From contig OY754984.1 of NCBI GenBank assembly GCA_963576475.1, positions 17,645,215 to 17,709,214 on the forward strand: 64,000 nt of DNA, written 5' to 3'. Numbering within the stretch: position 1 is the stretch's first letter; each line of letters opens with the position of its first letter. Shown piece after piece: positions 55,026 to 64,000 of the stretch. The notes beneath the pieces are model-generated. The model had not been told where the DNA came from. It made no database searches and saw only the letters and a program-made list of their open reading frames with translations. Source of the stretch: Molanna angustata. Its lineage: Eukaryota; Arthropoda; Insecta; Trichoptera; Molannidae. Position numbers and translations under genes: made by a program.

Positions 55026-55639
55026 TATCCTTCTGATAAATAATCCTTTCAAATAATCAATAAAAATATATACCCCCAAATGGCATTCCATTCTTCACAT
55101 TGTATGAAAGTCACCACGATAAATAATTCGTTTGATGAAATATCTAATTCGATTTCACATGAACGATACGTCCGTATGAGTTTGCACATTAACGTTTTCC
55201 GCCAATAGTTATTCATAGTCGCAAAAAGCCCAGACCATTTCTAAACAGATTGCAAATCACGCTTTTTACCAAGTGCCGGAACATTTCACAACGAAATTCG
55301 AATTAATATTACCTACGGAAATGGCCACAAACGACCAGAACGCTCTGGAAGCGATGGTTTTTGTTACATATACAGTCGTATGAGAAAATACTGACCCAAC
55401 CCAGCATAAATGATGATTGTCAAAATATACGAATTTCTATTTCCTGAAAATTGATTTGGATTTGGTTAGTTTGAGAGGACATATAAAACTAAAAAACCCA
55501 ATTTGAAATCATATCATTCGACTTTTTTTAAAGATTGTTTTTATTATTTTTCTCTAATGAATGTTTTTTTTTTATTAGAATATTTTTAAAATTGCATATA
55601 CGTTGAAACATTTTCCCTGTCGGGAGTCAATTATACTTT
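55026..55639. other. Gene-free stretch, partly unique-looking
   Basis: 55130-55420 has balanced composition and no repeat match within this window. No open frame of note. Confidence 0.4.
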
Positions 55640-56625
55640 TATAAAAATTTTCCAACTGTCGATTCGTTCAAGAGTATTTCTTTTATTTATCTTAATACTT
55701 AGACATCGACATCGACAGTATGTAATCTTTTTCCAGTGTGAGAGAGTTTCTCAAATATTTTTTATAAATTGTAAAGAAAACACATCAATACGAGCTCGTA
55801 TTGATGTTCTTTGTTATCATATTTCTTTGTTATCACATTTATTTTTTGCCTAAAGTATGTTACATAATATATACTATCTTAGTTTTATGTACCTTATTCT
55901 TGTAAATTTAATTAATTAATTATAGGTATTGTAAAAAAAATATTTTTATTAATCTTCCTCCCTTTTGTATTGACACATATTAGTTATGGGTGTATGTACC
56001 TGAATACCTAGCTACTTATTGTTCAAAAATTTTGTTTATTTCTACTTTGTACATATATCATAGATTCACAGGACCATTTCAATCGTGTTATTATTTATTT
56101 CTTTATTATAATCTTTGTATTGTTAGTTGCCTGCTAATCATTGTATTTATATTGTTAATCATTGTTATATTGTAACCATTGTTAATACGGGCTTCCCATA
56201 CTTTCTACCTATTAGTTGTTATCTATGTAATAATTAATAATATCTGTATATGTCTGATAGTATTTTTCCCTCCCCCCTCCCCTGCTTACCTGTTCATACC
56301 CATTTGACCATTACTTGTATAAGTTTTAAGTCAGTATATAGTGTGCCTCTGAGGATGCCAGCTGTGACTGGCGAAAGCGCTTAGGCAAATTAAACATACT
56401 CAATGTGGAATCAAACTGTGTTTTCTTTTTATAAGTTTTTTTTACAATTTATAATTATGAACTTGCACTGTGTCAACGAAAAAACCTTCAAGTTATTAAA
56501 TATTTTTTATTAAAAAAAACTTTTTTTTTTATAAATTTTTGTTTTTAACTGCCTATATTTCCAATTTTTTTAAAAATATGGAAAACCCCAAAATATTTCT
56601 ATAAATATATCTACATATTTTTTTG
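55640..56625 (+). repeat. Dispersed repeat family F, copy 3, interrupted
   Basis: The left part begins TTCCAACTGTCGATTCGTTC and the right part (from ~56495) reads AAATATTTTTTATTAAAAAA, then AACTGCCTATATTTCCAATT and GGAAAACCCCAAAATA. Both match 42970-43640. The middle is replaced by foreign sequence (about 55765-56445). Confidence 0.55.
55765..56445 (+). mobile_element. Penelope-type insertion with hammerhead-like motif
   Basis: The ends are inverted: TTTATAAATTGTAAAGAAAA at 55759 versus the reverse of ACAATTTATAA at 56443-56453. Near the right end, CTGAGGA (56349), then GCCAG...CTGGC, then GAAA (56373) is the order of a hammerhead ribozyme: CTGANGA box, stem II, GAAA box. An extra T separates CTGAGGA from stem II, so cleavage activity is uncertain. 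Such motifs mark the terminal repeats of Penelope-like elements. No coding sequence survives. Confidence 0.45.
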
Positions 56626-56639
56626 GAGTAAGTATACCA

Positions 56640-56735
56640 GCCGATGACAGGTCGTAAGCCCTGTAGGCGCCTTGATTTCCCGGTTCTCCCTTAATATTTC
56701 AACTTCGTCTCTATTGAGATATTAAAAAATAGTCA
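56640..56735 (-). repeat. Dispersed repeat family A core
   Basis: AGCCGATGACAGGTCGTAAG, CCCTGTAGGCGCCTTGATTT and CCCGGTTCTCC, then CAACTTCGTCTCTATTGAGA, all minus-strand matches to 63255-63350. Confidence 0.75.
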
Positions 56736-57299
56736 TATTTTATTATTATTATTGTAAAATACATTTTATTACTGCATTTATACATCCAGATACATTTTAA
56801 TACAAAAAAATATACAAAAAAATTCTTAAATATAGATGTAAACGTAAACTGCTTCACTAGGTTAAGAAACTATTCTGAAATAGTTTATTATTTTACATAC
56901 ATATATAATATTATGTGTGTGATTTTAGTGGTTTTCTGTCATTGTAAGTTTTCGTAAAGTTATTTATTGAATAAAATTTTATCTGTATTTATATTCCTTT
57001 TTTATTCCGTTTTTAAATGTACTTATGTTTCTAGCCTTTTTTCAACTTCAATGGAATCAAATTGAATGCTTTGACTCCAAAGAAAATATCTTTGACCAAA
57101 AAAAATGTTCGTCACACAAATTTTAAAATTCAGCATTAGTTAAAATCTAATATCATATTAAATATATCCTTTTTTATATGCTTAAATAGCGAATATAATC
57201 AAAGATGGGTGTAGACTCTTTTAGGTGTACTTATTTGGAAACTGCTAAGGCTAATGAATGAATGGGTTGGAATCAGTGTCGTATGAAAATACCTATGTC
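56736..57299. other. Gene-free AT-rich stretch
   Basis: Nothing recognised. Confidence 0.5.
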
Positions 57300-58005
57300 T
57301 TTGTGATGAATATGTTCTTGTAACAAGTAGATATATAGATACATTCCCTAATTATTAAAAGTCTCAATCCTGCGGATTGGTTTTCAGAAGAAGTCTACGT
57401 CTCGCTTTCCACTTCTCTCGATCTTCTGCAGCCCTCTTCAGCTCAACATATGTGGCGCAGTTCATGTCCTCGCACACCTGGGCCAAATACTCCCGACAGG
57501 GGCGCCCCCTGTGGTTTGTCCTCTCAACCATTCCCTCCATTAGGTCATGTAGGAGACCCTCGTGGCGCAAGATGTGACCAATCCAGCGAGCACGTCTCTC
57601 GGAGATGGTTTTGAGTAGGTGTCTCCCTTCTTCAACTCTGTTGAGAACCTCGGCATTCGTGATGTGATCCCTCCAGGAAATTTCCAGTATTCTTCTGTAA
57701 CTCCACATCTCGAAAGCCTCTAGTCTATTTCTGTCTCTTTCGGTAAGACACCATGTCTCACAGCCATACATCCGTAAGCTACACACATATGTTTTTAAAA
57801 GTCTCTTACGGAGCTTCAAGTATAAGTTCTTTGACTCAATGATCTTCGACTTCTTGTTGAAAGCCAGCATTGCCTGGTGTATTCCCTAAATCAAACATTA
57901 ATTCTTGTGCTATAAGTGAACGAAATCGGTCATGGCTGGATTCGAGTCCGCGACCACTAATTACAAAACCAGTGCGCTAACCGCTCTGCCACCACTCCTC
58001 TAAAA
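57300..58005 (-). mobile_element. tRNA-derived SINE family 2, copy interrupted by a LINE
   Basis: On the minus strand the head (GGTGGCAGAGCGGTTAGCGC, then GGTCGCGGACTCGAATCCAG) runs from about 58000 to 57881, ending TTTAGGGAAT. The tail resumes at 57351 with TTAGGGAATGTATCTATATA, TCTACTTGTTACAAGAACAT and ATATTCATCAC. The intervening 529 bp is a LINE fragment flanked by ATTCCCTAA on both sides. Confidence 0.8.
57352..57880 (-). mobile_element. LINE (type X) 3' fragment inserted with a 9-bp target duplication
   Basis: ATTCCCTAA at 57343-57351 and 57881-57889 brackets the insert. It contains an intact 168-codon minus frame (57364-57870) reading M-L-A-F-N-K-K-S-K, Y-G-C-E-T-W-C, D-R-N-R-L-E-A-F-E-M-W-S-Y-R-R-I-L, W-I-G-H-I-L-R-H and G-R-P-C-R-E-Y-L. 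This is the end of a LINE reverse transcriptase with its tail. The catalytic palm is missing, since the copy is 5'-truncated as expected for target-primed reverse transcription. The 3' end ends in TTTTAATAA on the minus strand. The absence of stops suggests a fairly young insertion. Confidence 0.85.
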
Positions 58006-58236
58006 ATATTTCTTTTACTTTTAATAATTTTTATAATGGTGTAATAATATAATATGCCAAAAATGCGACGTTCGTGTCCAACATTAATATTGACGTCATT
58101 CACATTTCCTCTGCGCTGAACTACATTGGAAAATAATGAGAGATTTTTTTCCGATTGTATTTTCGATTACTCGGCTCTTACGAGACACCCGAAAACGATG
58201 AATTAATAAAAACGAGTGGGTTGTGGCCAACACTAA
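58006..58236. repeat. Spacer with the repeat shared with 42055
   Basis: TTTTCGATTACTCGGCTCTT then ACGAGACACCCGAAAAC at 58163-58198. The rest is unassigned. Confidence 0.5.
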
Positions 58237-58290
58237 ACTCTCCACACCATAGTAAGGGTTCATTTATTCTTCTTGAAATATTGATTATCT

Positions 58291-58960
58291 CAATATGGTA
58301 AAGAATGCTTATGTTGTATGAAATATTTTATTCATTCTAAATTTTACCCCCAGGAATATAAATTTCAAACGATCGAATATTTTTACATTAAATAATTAAT
58401 GCAGTATGGTGAAGAATGCTTATGTTGTATGAAATATTTTGATAAATCAGATATATGAAGAAATTTTTTGTTATTTATGGAAAGCTAATCAGTTCTATGT
58501 TCAAGCTCTTTACATTATAACATGATATCAAATTACTGAACTTTTCCATACATAAGAAATTTATAAAATTATATACATTTTTATTCATTCTAAATTTTAC
58601 TACCAGGAAAATTAATTTTAATAAATTTTACTATTTTCTAACGATAGTATATTTTTATATTAAGATAGACAAACTTTTAATGCAGTATGGTGAAGAATGC
58701 TTATTTTGTATGAAATAAAAATAAATAGCAGATAAATTATGTTTTAAAGAGCCTTAGAACATTTTGAAAATTTTGACACATGATATCATATGAAGAAATT
58801 TTATGATATCTATGGAAAGCTAATCAGTTCTAAGTTCAAGCTTTTAATATTCTTAAATCAATATGAAATCAAAGAACTGACCATAAAAACTTTCTCTTAT
58901 TGCATATAAGTTTCATACAAAATCCATTTAATAAAATATAATTTTTCACACCGCTGAATA
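58291..58960. repeat. ~281-bp tandem repeat, about 2.4 units
   Basis: (A/G)TATGGT.AAGAATGCTTAT starts at 58294, 58404 and 58685, giving steps of 110 (a deleted unit) and 281. Shared inner landmarks are TATGAAGAAATTTT and GGAAAGCTAATCAGTTCTA. No coding sequence. Confidence 0.65.
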
Positions 58961-59609
58961 TTTTTCTTTTAACATTTTAAAGAATATTTTTGAAGATTCT
59001 TGGTGTTGTATAAATAGTGAAATTTAATAGATATACGCCATACGCCGTACGCCATACATTCAAACTCATCATGACGAAACTCACAGTGTGCACTCTCTAC
59101 ATGATAGGGGAGGGTTGCCTAGAATGGACCATTTTCTATATTTTTGTTTACCACGTAGAAAGGAGGTAACATAACAGAAAAAGGTACCTGGTGTTCGAAA
59201 GCCTGTAGTATTACCTTTATGATTACATACTTTGTTTTACGAAAATTGAACTGGTTAATTGGGAAATCAAAAAAATCTAAACATCGGGAAACGGTCCAAT
59301 TAAGAAAACTAGTTTCCTTAATTGAACCACTGGTTTCCTAGAATGAACCACCAATAAGTTTTAAAAAAAAGTCTTTATTTTTATTAAGAGAACAAAACAA
59401 AAATACTAACAAAATTATAAAAAATGTAAGAAAAAAATTTTAAGTATAAAATATATAGATTTTTATAACAAATAATAGATGCAAAATTACTAAAAAAAAT
59501 ATAATAAAATAAATACTAATAAGATTATAAAAAAATACGAGAAATAAATTTTAAGTATATAATATATAATTTTTTTAACAAATAGGTAATAGAAATTTAA
59601 CAATAAATT

Positions 59610-60038
59610 TTAAGCGATGCACTTTAAACAGAAAAATTGTTTATCGCTGGCTTTTATACGTGCACATTTTGTGTGCACCCATTTTTCACATAACATGCAT
59701 TGGATAATGCTATCTTTTTTAATTTTATTGCAAAGAAAACAATACCAATCAGATTCAATTATGTCTTCAGATTTGCTGGTTGATGGCATGTTCAATTTTT
59801 TATTTACTTCATTCTTTTTTCCTCTTTCTTTCATCTGTTCCAATTCTATTTTGTATGGACTGCTAGTTATAAGAACTGCTTTCTGTACTTTCCCATCACC
59901 GCATCTTCGCTTTCTTGTGGTACTATGTGGATTCCTCGAAAGTTTCGGCTTGGGTGATATTTCATTTAGCACATTTATAAATTTTCTATATTTTTTTAGG
60001 CTGGTAGTTAGCATCATTGTCGCTGTCGTCAATTTCAT
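59610..60038 (-). pseudogene. pogo-like transposase C-terminus with PHD-like finger
   Basis: The 142-codon open frame carries a basic patch (R-K-R-R-C-G-D-G-K), then I-T-S-S-P-Y-K, and finally D-W-Y-C-F-L-C, I-Q-C-M-L-C-E-K-W-V-H-T-K-C and F-F-C-L-K-C. The Cys4-His-Cys3 layout (C..C, C..C, H..C, C..C) is a PHD-type zinc finger, known at the C-terminus of some insect pogo/Tigger-like DDE transposases. Reading into the frame from upstream, an acidic run (D-S-E-S-S-D-E-I-D-D-S-D) occurs in another frame, so a frameshift lies near 60000. The first ATG (60038) is not a true start. Confidence 0.7.
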
Positions 60039-60069
60039 CTGAAGATTCAGAATCCGCTTGTGTTAAAGA

Positions 60070-60312
60070 TTATGTTGTTGGTACAATGTTGGACGGTTGT
60101 TCAGGTGGCTCAGGAAGAAGAACATCAGCTGGAGCAAAATGATGGTCTTGGAAAACGTGACGATTTATGGTTGTTTTTGGCACACAATATGTTCTCGCAC
60201 ACTCGTTTAATCCATAGTCTCCGTTTTTATATGCTGCTATGGCTCTTAGTAGATCATCTTCAGACCAGCTTCCATACTTCCCTCTATAGTTTTTGTTTAA
60301 TTCAGACATCAT
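60070..60312 (-). pseudogene. pogo-like transposase N-terminus, Psq-type helix-turn-helix
   Basis: This 80-codon frame reads Y-G-S-W-S-E-D-D-L-L-R-A-I-A-A-Y, then Y-G-L-N-E-C-A-R-T-Y-C-V-P-K-T-T-I-N-R-H. That is the HTH_psq pattern (W(S/T)EE.L..AI.A...G......A....VP..TL..). The start M-M-S-E-L at 60312 is a plausible native N-terminus. The frame ends at a TAA at 60072, then the C-terminal acidic region follows in a few codons. The ~300-residue DDE domain expected between them is deleted. Confidence 0.75.
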
Positions 60313-60949
60313 TTATCTGAAATAGAATATTACATAATAAGACTTTCGTTATTGATATATAAAATAACATCAGAATTTTTTTGTTTTGTTGTTCTTAAAG
60401 TTTCTTAGGTTGTATAAAATGTAGCAAACATTTTTTTGTAAAAAGTTTCTTAGGATGGACCAGTCCATCTTAGGAAACTCTAAGTGGTCCAAACCAAGCA
60501 ACACGTAGATTATTTAATAAATTTAAAATTAAAACTTTACTGAAGCATTGAATATGAAAATAAAGACAACAAATTGTAACTAAATAAGCGCATTATAGAT
60601 TAGTATTAATTAAGAAATTACTAACATACCGTCAGAATCAGGAATCCCCTAGCCGCAACAACAAAAAATAGCAACAAAACTGCACAAAACACACAACGCT
60701 GCTCAATGCCGTACAGAAGGCGACTGAGTGGCGTTGCGAGATTGGAAGAACCACGAGGTTACATTAGGAATGCACTGTTGCCAAACAAACGTATCACATG
60801 TTCGTGGATTGCCGAAAACAGGACCGGTCCAATCTAGGAGCCGGTCCAACTTCGGCAACCCTCCCCTACCCATTGAGGAATTGATAGAAAAAAAATACGC
60901 TTAATAATTGTGGAATCATGACTCTCCCCTATTCCATAGTGTGGAGAGT

Positions 60950-61690
60950 AAAAAGATGGATGCACTATACTAAGCCGGTGCTATACCAAGTGTATGAATT
61001 TCTCCTGTATAGTTATTATTACGAGTAAAATAATATATCATACATAATATCTGTATGTTGAATTCCTGCGTCATAATTTTAAATTTCCATATAATTCAAA
61101 TAAGGTACATATACCTGATGATAATTAACTACTGTAATAACACATACACTGTCTGGTAATAATTCGTCTTTATACTTTAATTTATTATGTTATAAAAGTC
61201 TTGGCAAGCTGTTATATCTATTAGTAGGTTGACAAACCATTTGAGTTGTGAATTTAACGTGATACATTAAATGTAAATCCCATTGCAAAAGATATAATAT
61301 ATTATTATGTAGACTATAATCGTTTAATACCAAAGATAACATATTTAACCCCAGAATGGTGCATATTATTAAGAGAGCGTATTCATAGGACATATACTAT
61401 ACATCGCATTTTTAAATCAAATTTCTTAAATGTGTTAATGAGTTAGTTTTTAAAAAAATCTGAAATATTTTTTGTTGTATTTTCTCCTACTACCATTGAT
61501 GATACTCTACTACCATTGTTTGCCGATACTGACCAATAAAAAAAAATACTGAATATTACGAAAAAGAAAACGCACACCGTCATAGTCTTGAAGATGTCCT
61601 AACAAAGCGAAATAGCTATCGAACAATAAATAAAAAATATGTAGAATCCAAAACAAATTGTTTTTTTTTATTTATTTAAAAAAAAATTTG
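60950..61690. other. Gene-free stretch with a possible Penelope-end relic
   Basis: TTGAAGATGTCCTAACAAAG then CGAAATAG (about 61589-61616) loosely resembles the CTGAAGA..GAAA pattern of Penelope terminal repeats and is followed by an AT-rich tail. It is too weak for a firm call. Confidence 0.3.
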
Positions 61691-61893
61691 CTTCTCGGGC
61701 AACTAACAGGTACTATGTCAAATATTATTGCTACGCACCCGACAAAAAGTTGCCACATTCTGGAGATATGGAGTATTTATCATCTCACAGATCCAGACTG
61801 AAAACACAATTAAAAACTGTGTCTCCACCGGAAATCGAACCCGGGACCTTTGGCTCAGCAGTCAGATATTTAACCAACTGAGCCACGAAGGTA
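61691..61893 (-). mobile_element. tRNA-derived SINE family 1, copy 6
   Basis: A box GTGGCTCAGTTGGTTAAATA and B box GGGTTCGATTTCCGGTGG on the minus strand, body with TGTGTTTTCAGTCTGGATCT, and the 3' end GTTAGTTGCCCGAGAAGC. The segment before the tail reads TTTTTGTCGGGTGCGT, so the usual CTTGTTATTGG is altered. Confidence 0.8.
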
Positions 61894-62129
61894 GACTTAA
61901 TTTATTTTGAAATATATTCAATATATCTCTAATGAATATTCGTTGCACAATATTTAAATACAGATGTTATTCCCCAAAAAAATATTTAGATATGCATGAA
62001 TTAATTAGATATCCTGTATTACGGAATTTTTTAAATTTCTCCATAACTATATATGTATATCGTAGAGAAATAAATATTTGATGTGCTTAAATAGTGCATG
62101 AAATCAAAGTAAATGGCCGATCAAAATAT

Positions 62130-62320
62130 TCCATTTCAAAAGGTTTATTCTTAAAATTTAAAAAAATCAACAAATTTTGGGTTTACCACAAATTAAATCA
62201 CGCCTTATAAACTCTTCGTGAGCACGCTACTGTTACCATTACTAACACGTATCTTCATAGTGTATTACGCGGATGTTTTCAGTCACCAGATTAAGCGTTA
62301 TATGTCATCTTAAAGTGTTT
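62130..62320 (+). repeat. Dispersed repeat family G, copy 2
   Basis: Ordered matches to 27480-27640, for example ACAAATTTTGGGTTTACCAC and GGATGTTTTCAGTCACCAGA. Confidence 0.6.
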
Positions 62321-62489
62321 CAAGATGAACAATAATTAAATAAATGTTCGTAATTACAATACGACTTTCAGGATACTACTTCAATAAAAAAATCCTCATA
62401 AATTTCTACGAACTTATTATTAGGTGGTTATTTTTTTGTACTTGAAAGGACAGTTTAATGTGGAATTAGAACCCATTTCTCCATACATA

Positions 62490-62765
62490 CATTCTTACAT
62501 ACCATTACGTCATGCCCCTAGCGGAGTAAGCAGAGAACTAATGCCACATTTTTCTATCCTGACACGCATCTATCGCCTCGTCAACATTCATGCATCGTCT
62601 CATATATGTTCATATTATGTTGTTCACGCTTCTAACATTTCCGTCTTTCAGAATATCGTTCACATGGTCGTGCGATCCCTTACTAGGGCCTCTCATTCCA
62701 TTCCTGTCCGCAGTGTATATTTTCTTCGTCAGGCGTTCCTCATTCATTCTCCCAAATCGAGTTAG
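62490..62765 (-). pseudogene. LINE reverse transcriptase tail, decayed
   Basis: The minus strand reads L-T-R-F-G-R-M-N-E-E-R-L-T-K-K-I-Y and D-H-V-N-D-I-L-K-D-G-N-V-R-S-V. After a frame shift it continues C-M-N-V-D-E-A-I-D-A-C-Q-D-R. It is the same LINE type as 14590-14920. The 3' end contains CATACCATTACGTCATGCCC (plus strand), as near 14600. Confidence 0.65.
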
Positions 62766-63005
62766 CGGGTGTGTTCGAAGTGTCCGAATCTTCGCATGGT
62801 GAAGTACCATCGTGCTCGCGAGGTCGAGAGATGACCGGTGGTCGAGAGACGAAGTGTCGGCGAGATGGCGTGGTCCATCCGGTCCGAGGAGTATTGTCAC
62901 TTGTTTGACGTTGCGGGCGACGAACTCGGCCTAGCGATAAACAAATGTACTTGCCGTCACTAGGCGCGCGCTCGAAAGAAATTTCGAGATGTGGTCTTCC
63001 ACAGT
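62766..63005. repeat. GC-rich dispersed repeat family D, copy 2
   Basis: GAATCTTCGCATGGTGAAGT, ACCATCGTGCTCGCG.GGTC, GGCGACGAACTCGGCCTAGC and TCACTAGGCGCGCGCTCGAA match 19490-19835. The copy is shorter by an internal deletion. A minus-strand open frame (62610-62900) joins this repeat to the adjacent LINE tail by chance. Confidence 0.65.
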
Positions 63006-63240
63006 CTGATTGCTTATATTTTCTGTCTGAGACATGTAGGTACCATAAAATTGTCCTCTTTGCACTCTAAACTATAAGTTTAATCGATTTCATATTATTT
63101 TTTTTTTAATATTTTTCTTTAATAAATGTTTATATCATTTTATATTAGTAGCTGAAATATTGACCGATATATTAAATACATATCTGAATTAAGATGATGC
63201 CTTGTATTTTAATACATGTATAATATGCATGTATTATTAT
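63006..63240. other. AT-rich spacer
   Basis: Nothing recognised. Confidence 0.5.
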
Positions 63241-63655
63241 ATTTTTTAACAGATTTTTAATTATCCCAATAGAGACGAAGTTGGAATATTTATTGTAGGA
63301 GAACCGGGAAATCAAGGCACCTACAGGGCTTACGACCTGTCATCGGCTGGTTTACGTGATCACTTTATGCGCTTGCGCAACGTTCACCAATTATGCCTTT
63401 TAATGAGATCCCTATCAATTCAATTTTGAAAGTTCTATATATTGTAATACTGAAATTCTTTTCGCTTGAAAATAAGGAATTTTTACTACAGCCATCTATG
63501 TGTGAACCTATGAACAACATTCTTAATCTTTTTATTTATTTTGATGTAACGCCATCTATTGAGAGAATTGTTTTTTTGTAAATAATGAGAGCAACAATTC
63601 TTATACCTGAGGTGACAAATGCATTTTTTGCATAGAAGTCACCCCTGAATTGCGC
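63241..63655 (+). repeat. Dispersed repeat family A, most complete copy
   Basis: Runs from TTTTTTAACAGATTTTTAAT through GGAGAACCGGGAAATCAAGG, GGCTTACGACCTGTCATCGG, CTGGTTTACGTGATCAC, GCGCTTGCGCAACGTTCACC, AATAAGGAATTTTTACTACA, GCCATCTATGTGTGA and GCCATCTATTGAGAGAATTG to GTCACCCCTGAATTGCGCCA. It is used here as the reference for the fragments at 18945, 23500, 40132, 49320, 51235, 53796 and 56640. No TIRs, tRNA-like promoter or coding sequence are evident, so the class is unknown. Confidence 0.8.

Positions 63656-64000
<345 letters not shown>

Larger units (their letters stand above)
59107..60866 (-). mobile_element. pogo-like DNA element 3 with transposase remnants
   Basis: TIR GGGGAGGGTTGCC at 59107 and exactly inverted at 60854-60866, flanked by TA on both sides (59105-59106; 60867-60868). 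Subterminal motifs CTTAGGATGGACC, CTAGAATG(G/A)ACC and GGTCCA recur near both ends in both orientations, notably at 60450-60495. The remnants of a minus-strand transposase sit in the middle. Length is 1,760 bp. The C-terminal frame is open for 142 codons, so decay is recent or slow. Confidence 0.85.
58237..60949. mobile_element. Outer DNA repeat with ACTCTCCACAC ends, hosting a pogo-like element
   Basis: ACTCTCCACACCATAG at 58237 is inverted at 60949 (TCCATAGTGTGGAGAGT), with 11 bp perfect. Target duplication is unclear (A-rich on both sides). Inside the left arm a ~281-bp unit repeats: GCAGTATGGTGAAGAATGCT at 58401 and 58682, with a shortened unit at 58291. Landmarks TTTATTCATTCTAAATTTTA and GGAAAGCTAATCAGTTCTA recur. 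The pogo-like element at 59107-60866 interrupts it. Confidence 0.4.

Noticed and set aside
59617..60042. 141-codon plus-strand frame
   Set aside because: It is the antisense shadow of the pogo-like transposase C-terminus and has a hydrophobic, low-complexity translation.
62610..62900. 96-codon minus frame as a gene
   Set aside because: It joins repeat family D to a decayed LINE tail; only the second half has known similarity.

Overview
This window reads as non-coding eukaryotic DNA, most likely from an insect and probably a moth or butterfly. It is very AT-rich and has no operon-like packing or long host reading frames. Almost everything recognisable is a transposable element, a relic of one, or a tandem repeat. 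The lepidopteran call rests on the mix of tRNA-derived SINEs, non-LTR reverse transcriptase tails of types abundant in moths, and a recurrent LINE 3' tail containing TTGGAAGAAATTGCC. That assignment is inference from memory of such families, not a database match.

Layout. 1-8 kb: a LINE C-terminal stub, a hairpin-rich block, the first copy of a ~1 kb dispersed repeat, a LINE reverse transcriptase relic, and two tandem arrays (141 bp and 27 bp units). 9-19 kb: SINEs, LINE tails, a 48-bp array, a near-perfect 30-bp array followed by a long (ATTT)n tract, and the first of three pogo-like DNA elements (17.78-18.91 kb). 19-29 kb: GC-richer dispersed repeats, LINE tails, a ~607-bp MITE nested in a repeat, a chimeric LINE junction, and a LINE fragment bracketed by ~150-bp direct repeats. 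29.5-36 kb: a short MITE, the second pogo-like element (30.42-32.10 kb), then a 3.3-kb satellite with an exact 1,190-bp higher-order period. 36.6-38.9 kb: a Penelope-like (GIY-YIG) fragment bounded by ~105-bp inverted repeats, then a MITE-like element. 39-48.9 kb: dispersed repeats, SINEs, a candidate first coding exon at 44929-45036, and a LINE RNase H domain. 49-57 kb: three PIF/Harbinger-type MITEs with TTA/TAA target duplications, LINE tails and nested repeats. 57-64 kb: a LINE inserted in a SINE with a 9-bp target duplication, the third pogo-like element nested in another repeat, more SINE and LINE relics, and a (TA)n run to the window end.

How the parts relate. The window is a record of nested insertions. 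The 36-codon open stretch ending in a consensus splice donor at 45037 is the only segment that looks like host coding sequence; if real, the DNA to its right is probably first intron. The three pogo-like elements share the same plan (GGGG-initial TIRs, TA target sites, arrays of short subterminal repeats). Two of them keep an N-terminal helix-turn-helix remnant and a C-terminal PHD-like finger while the catalytic core is gone. No intact autonomous transposon, functional tRNA, rRNA or CRISPR array was found.
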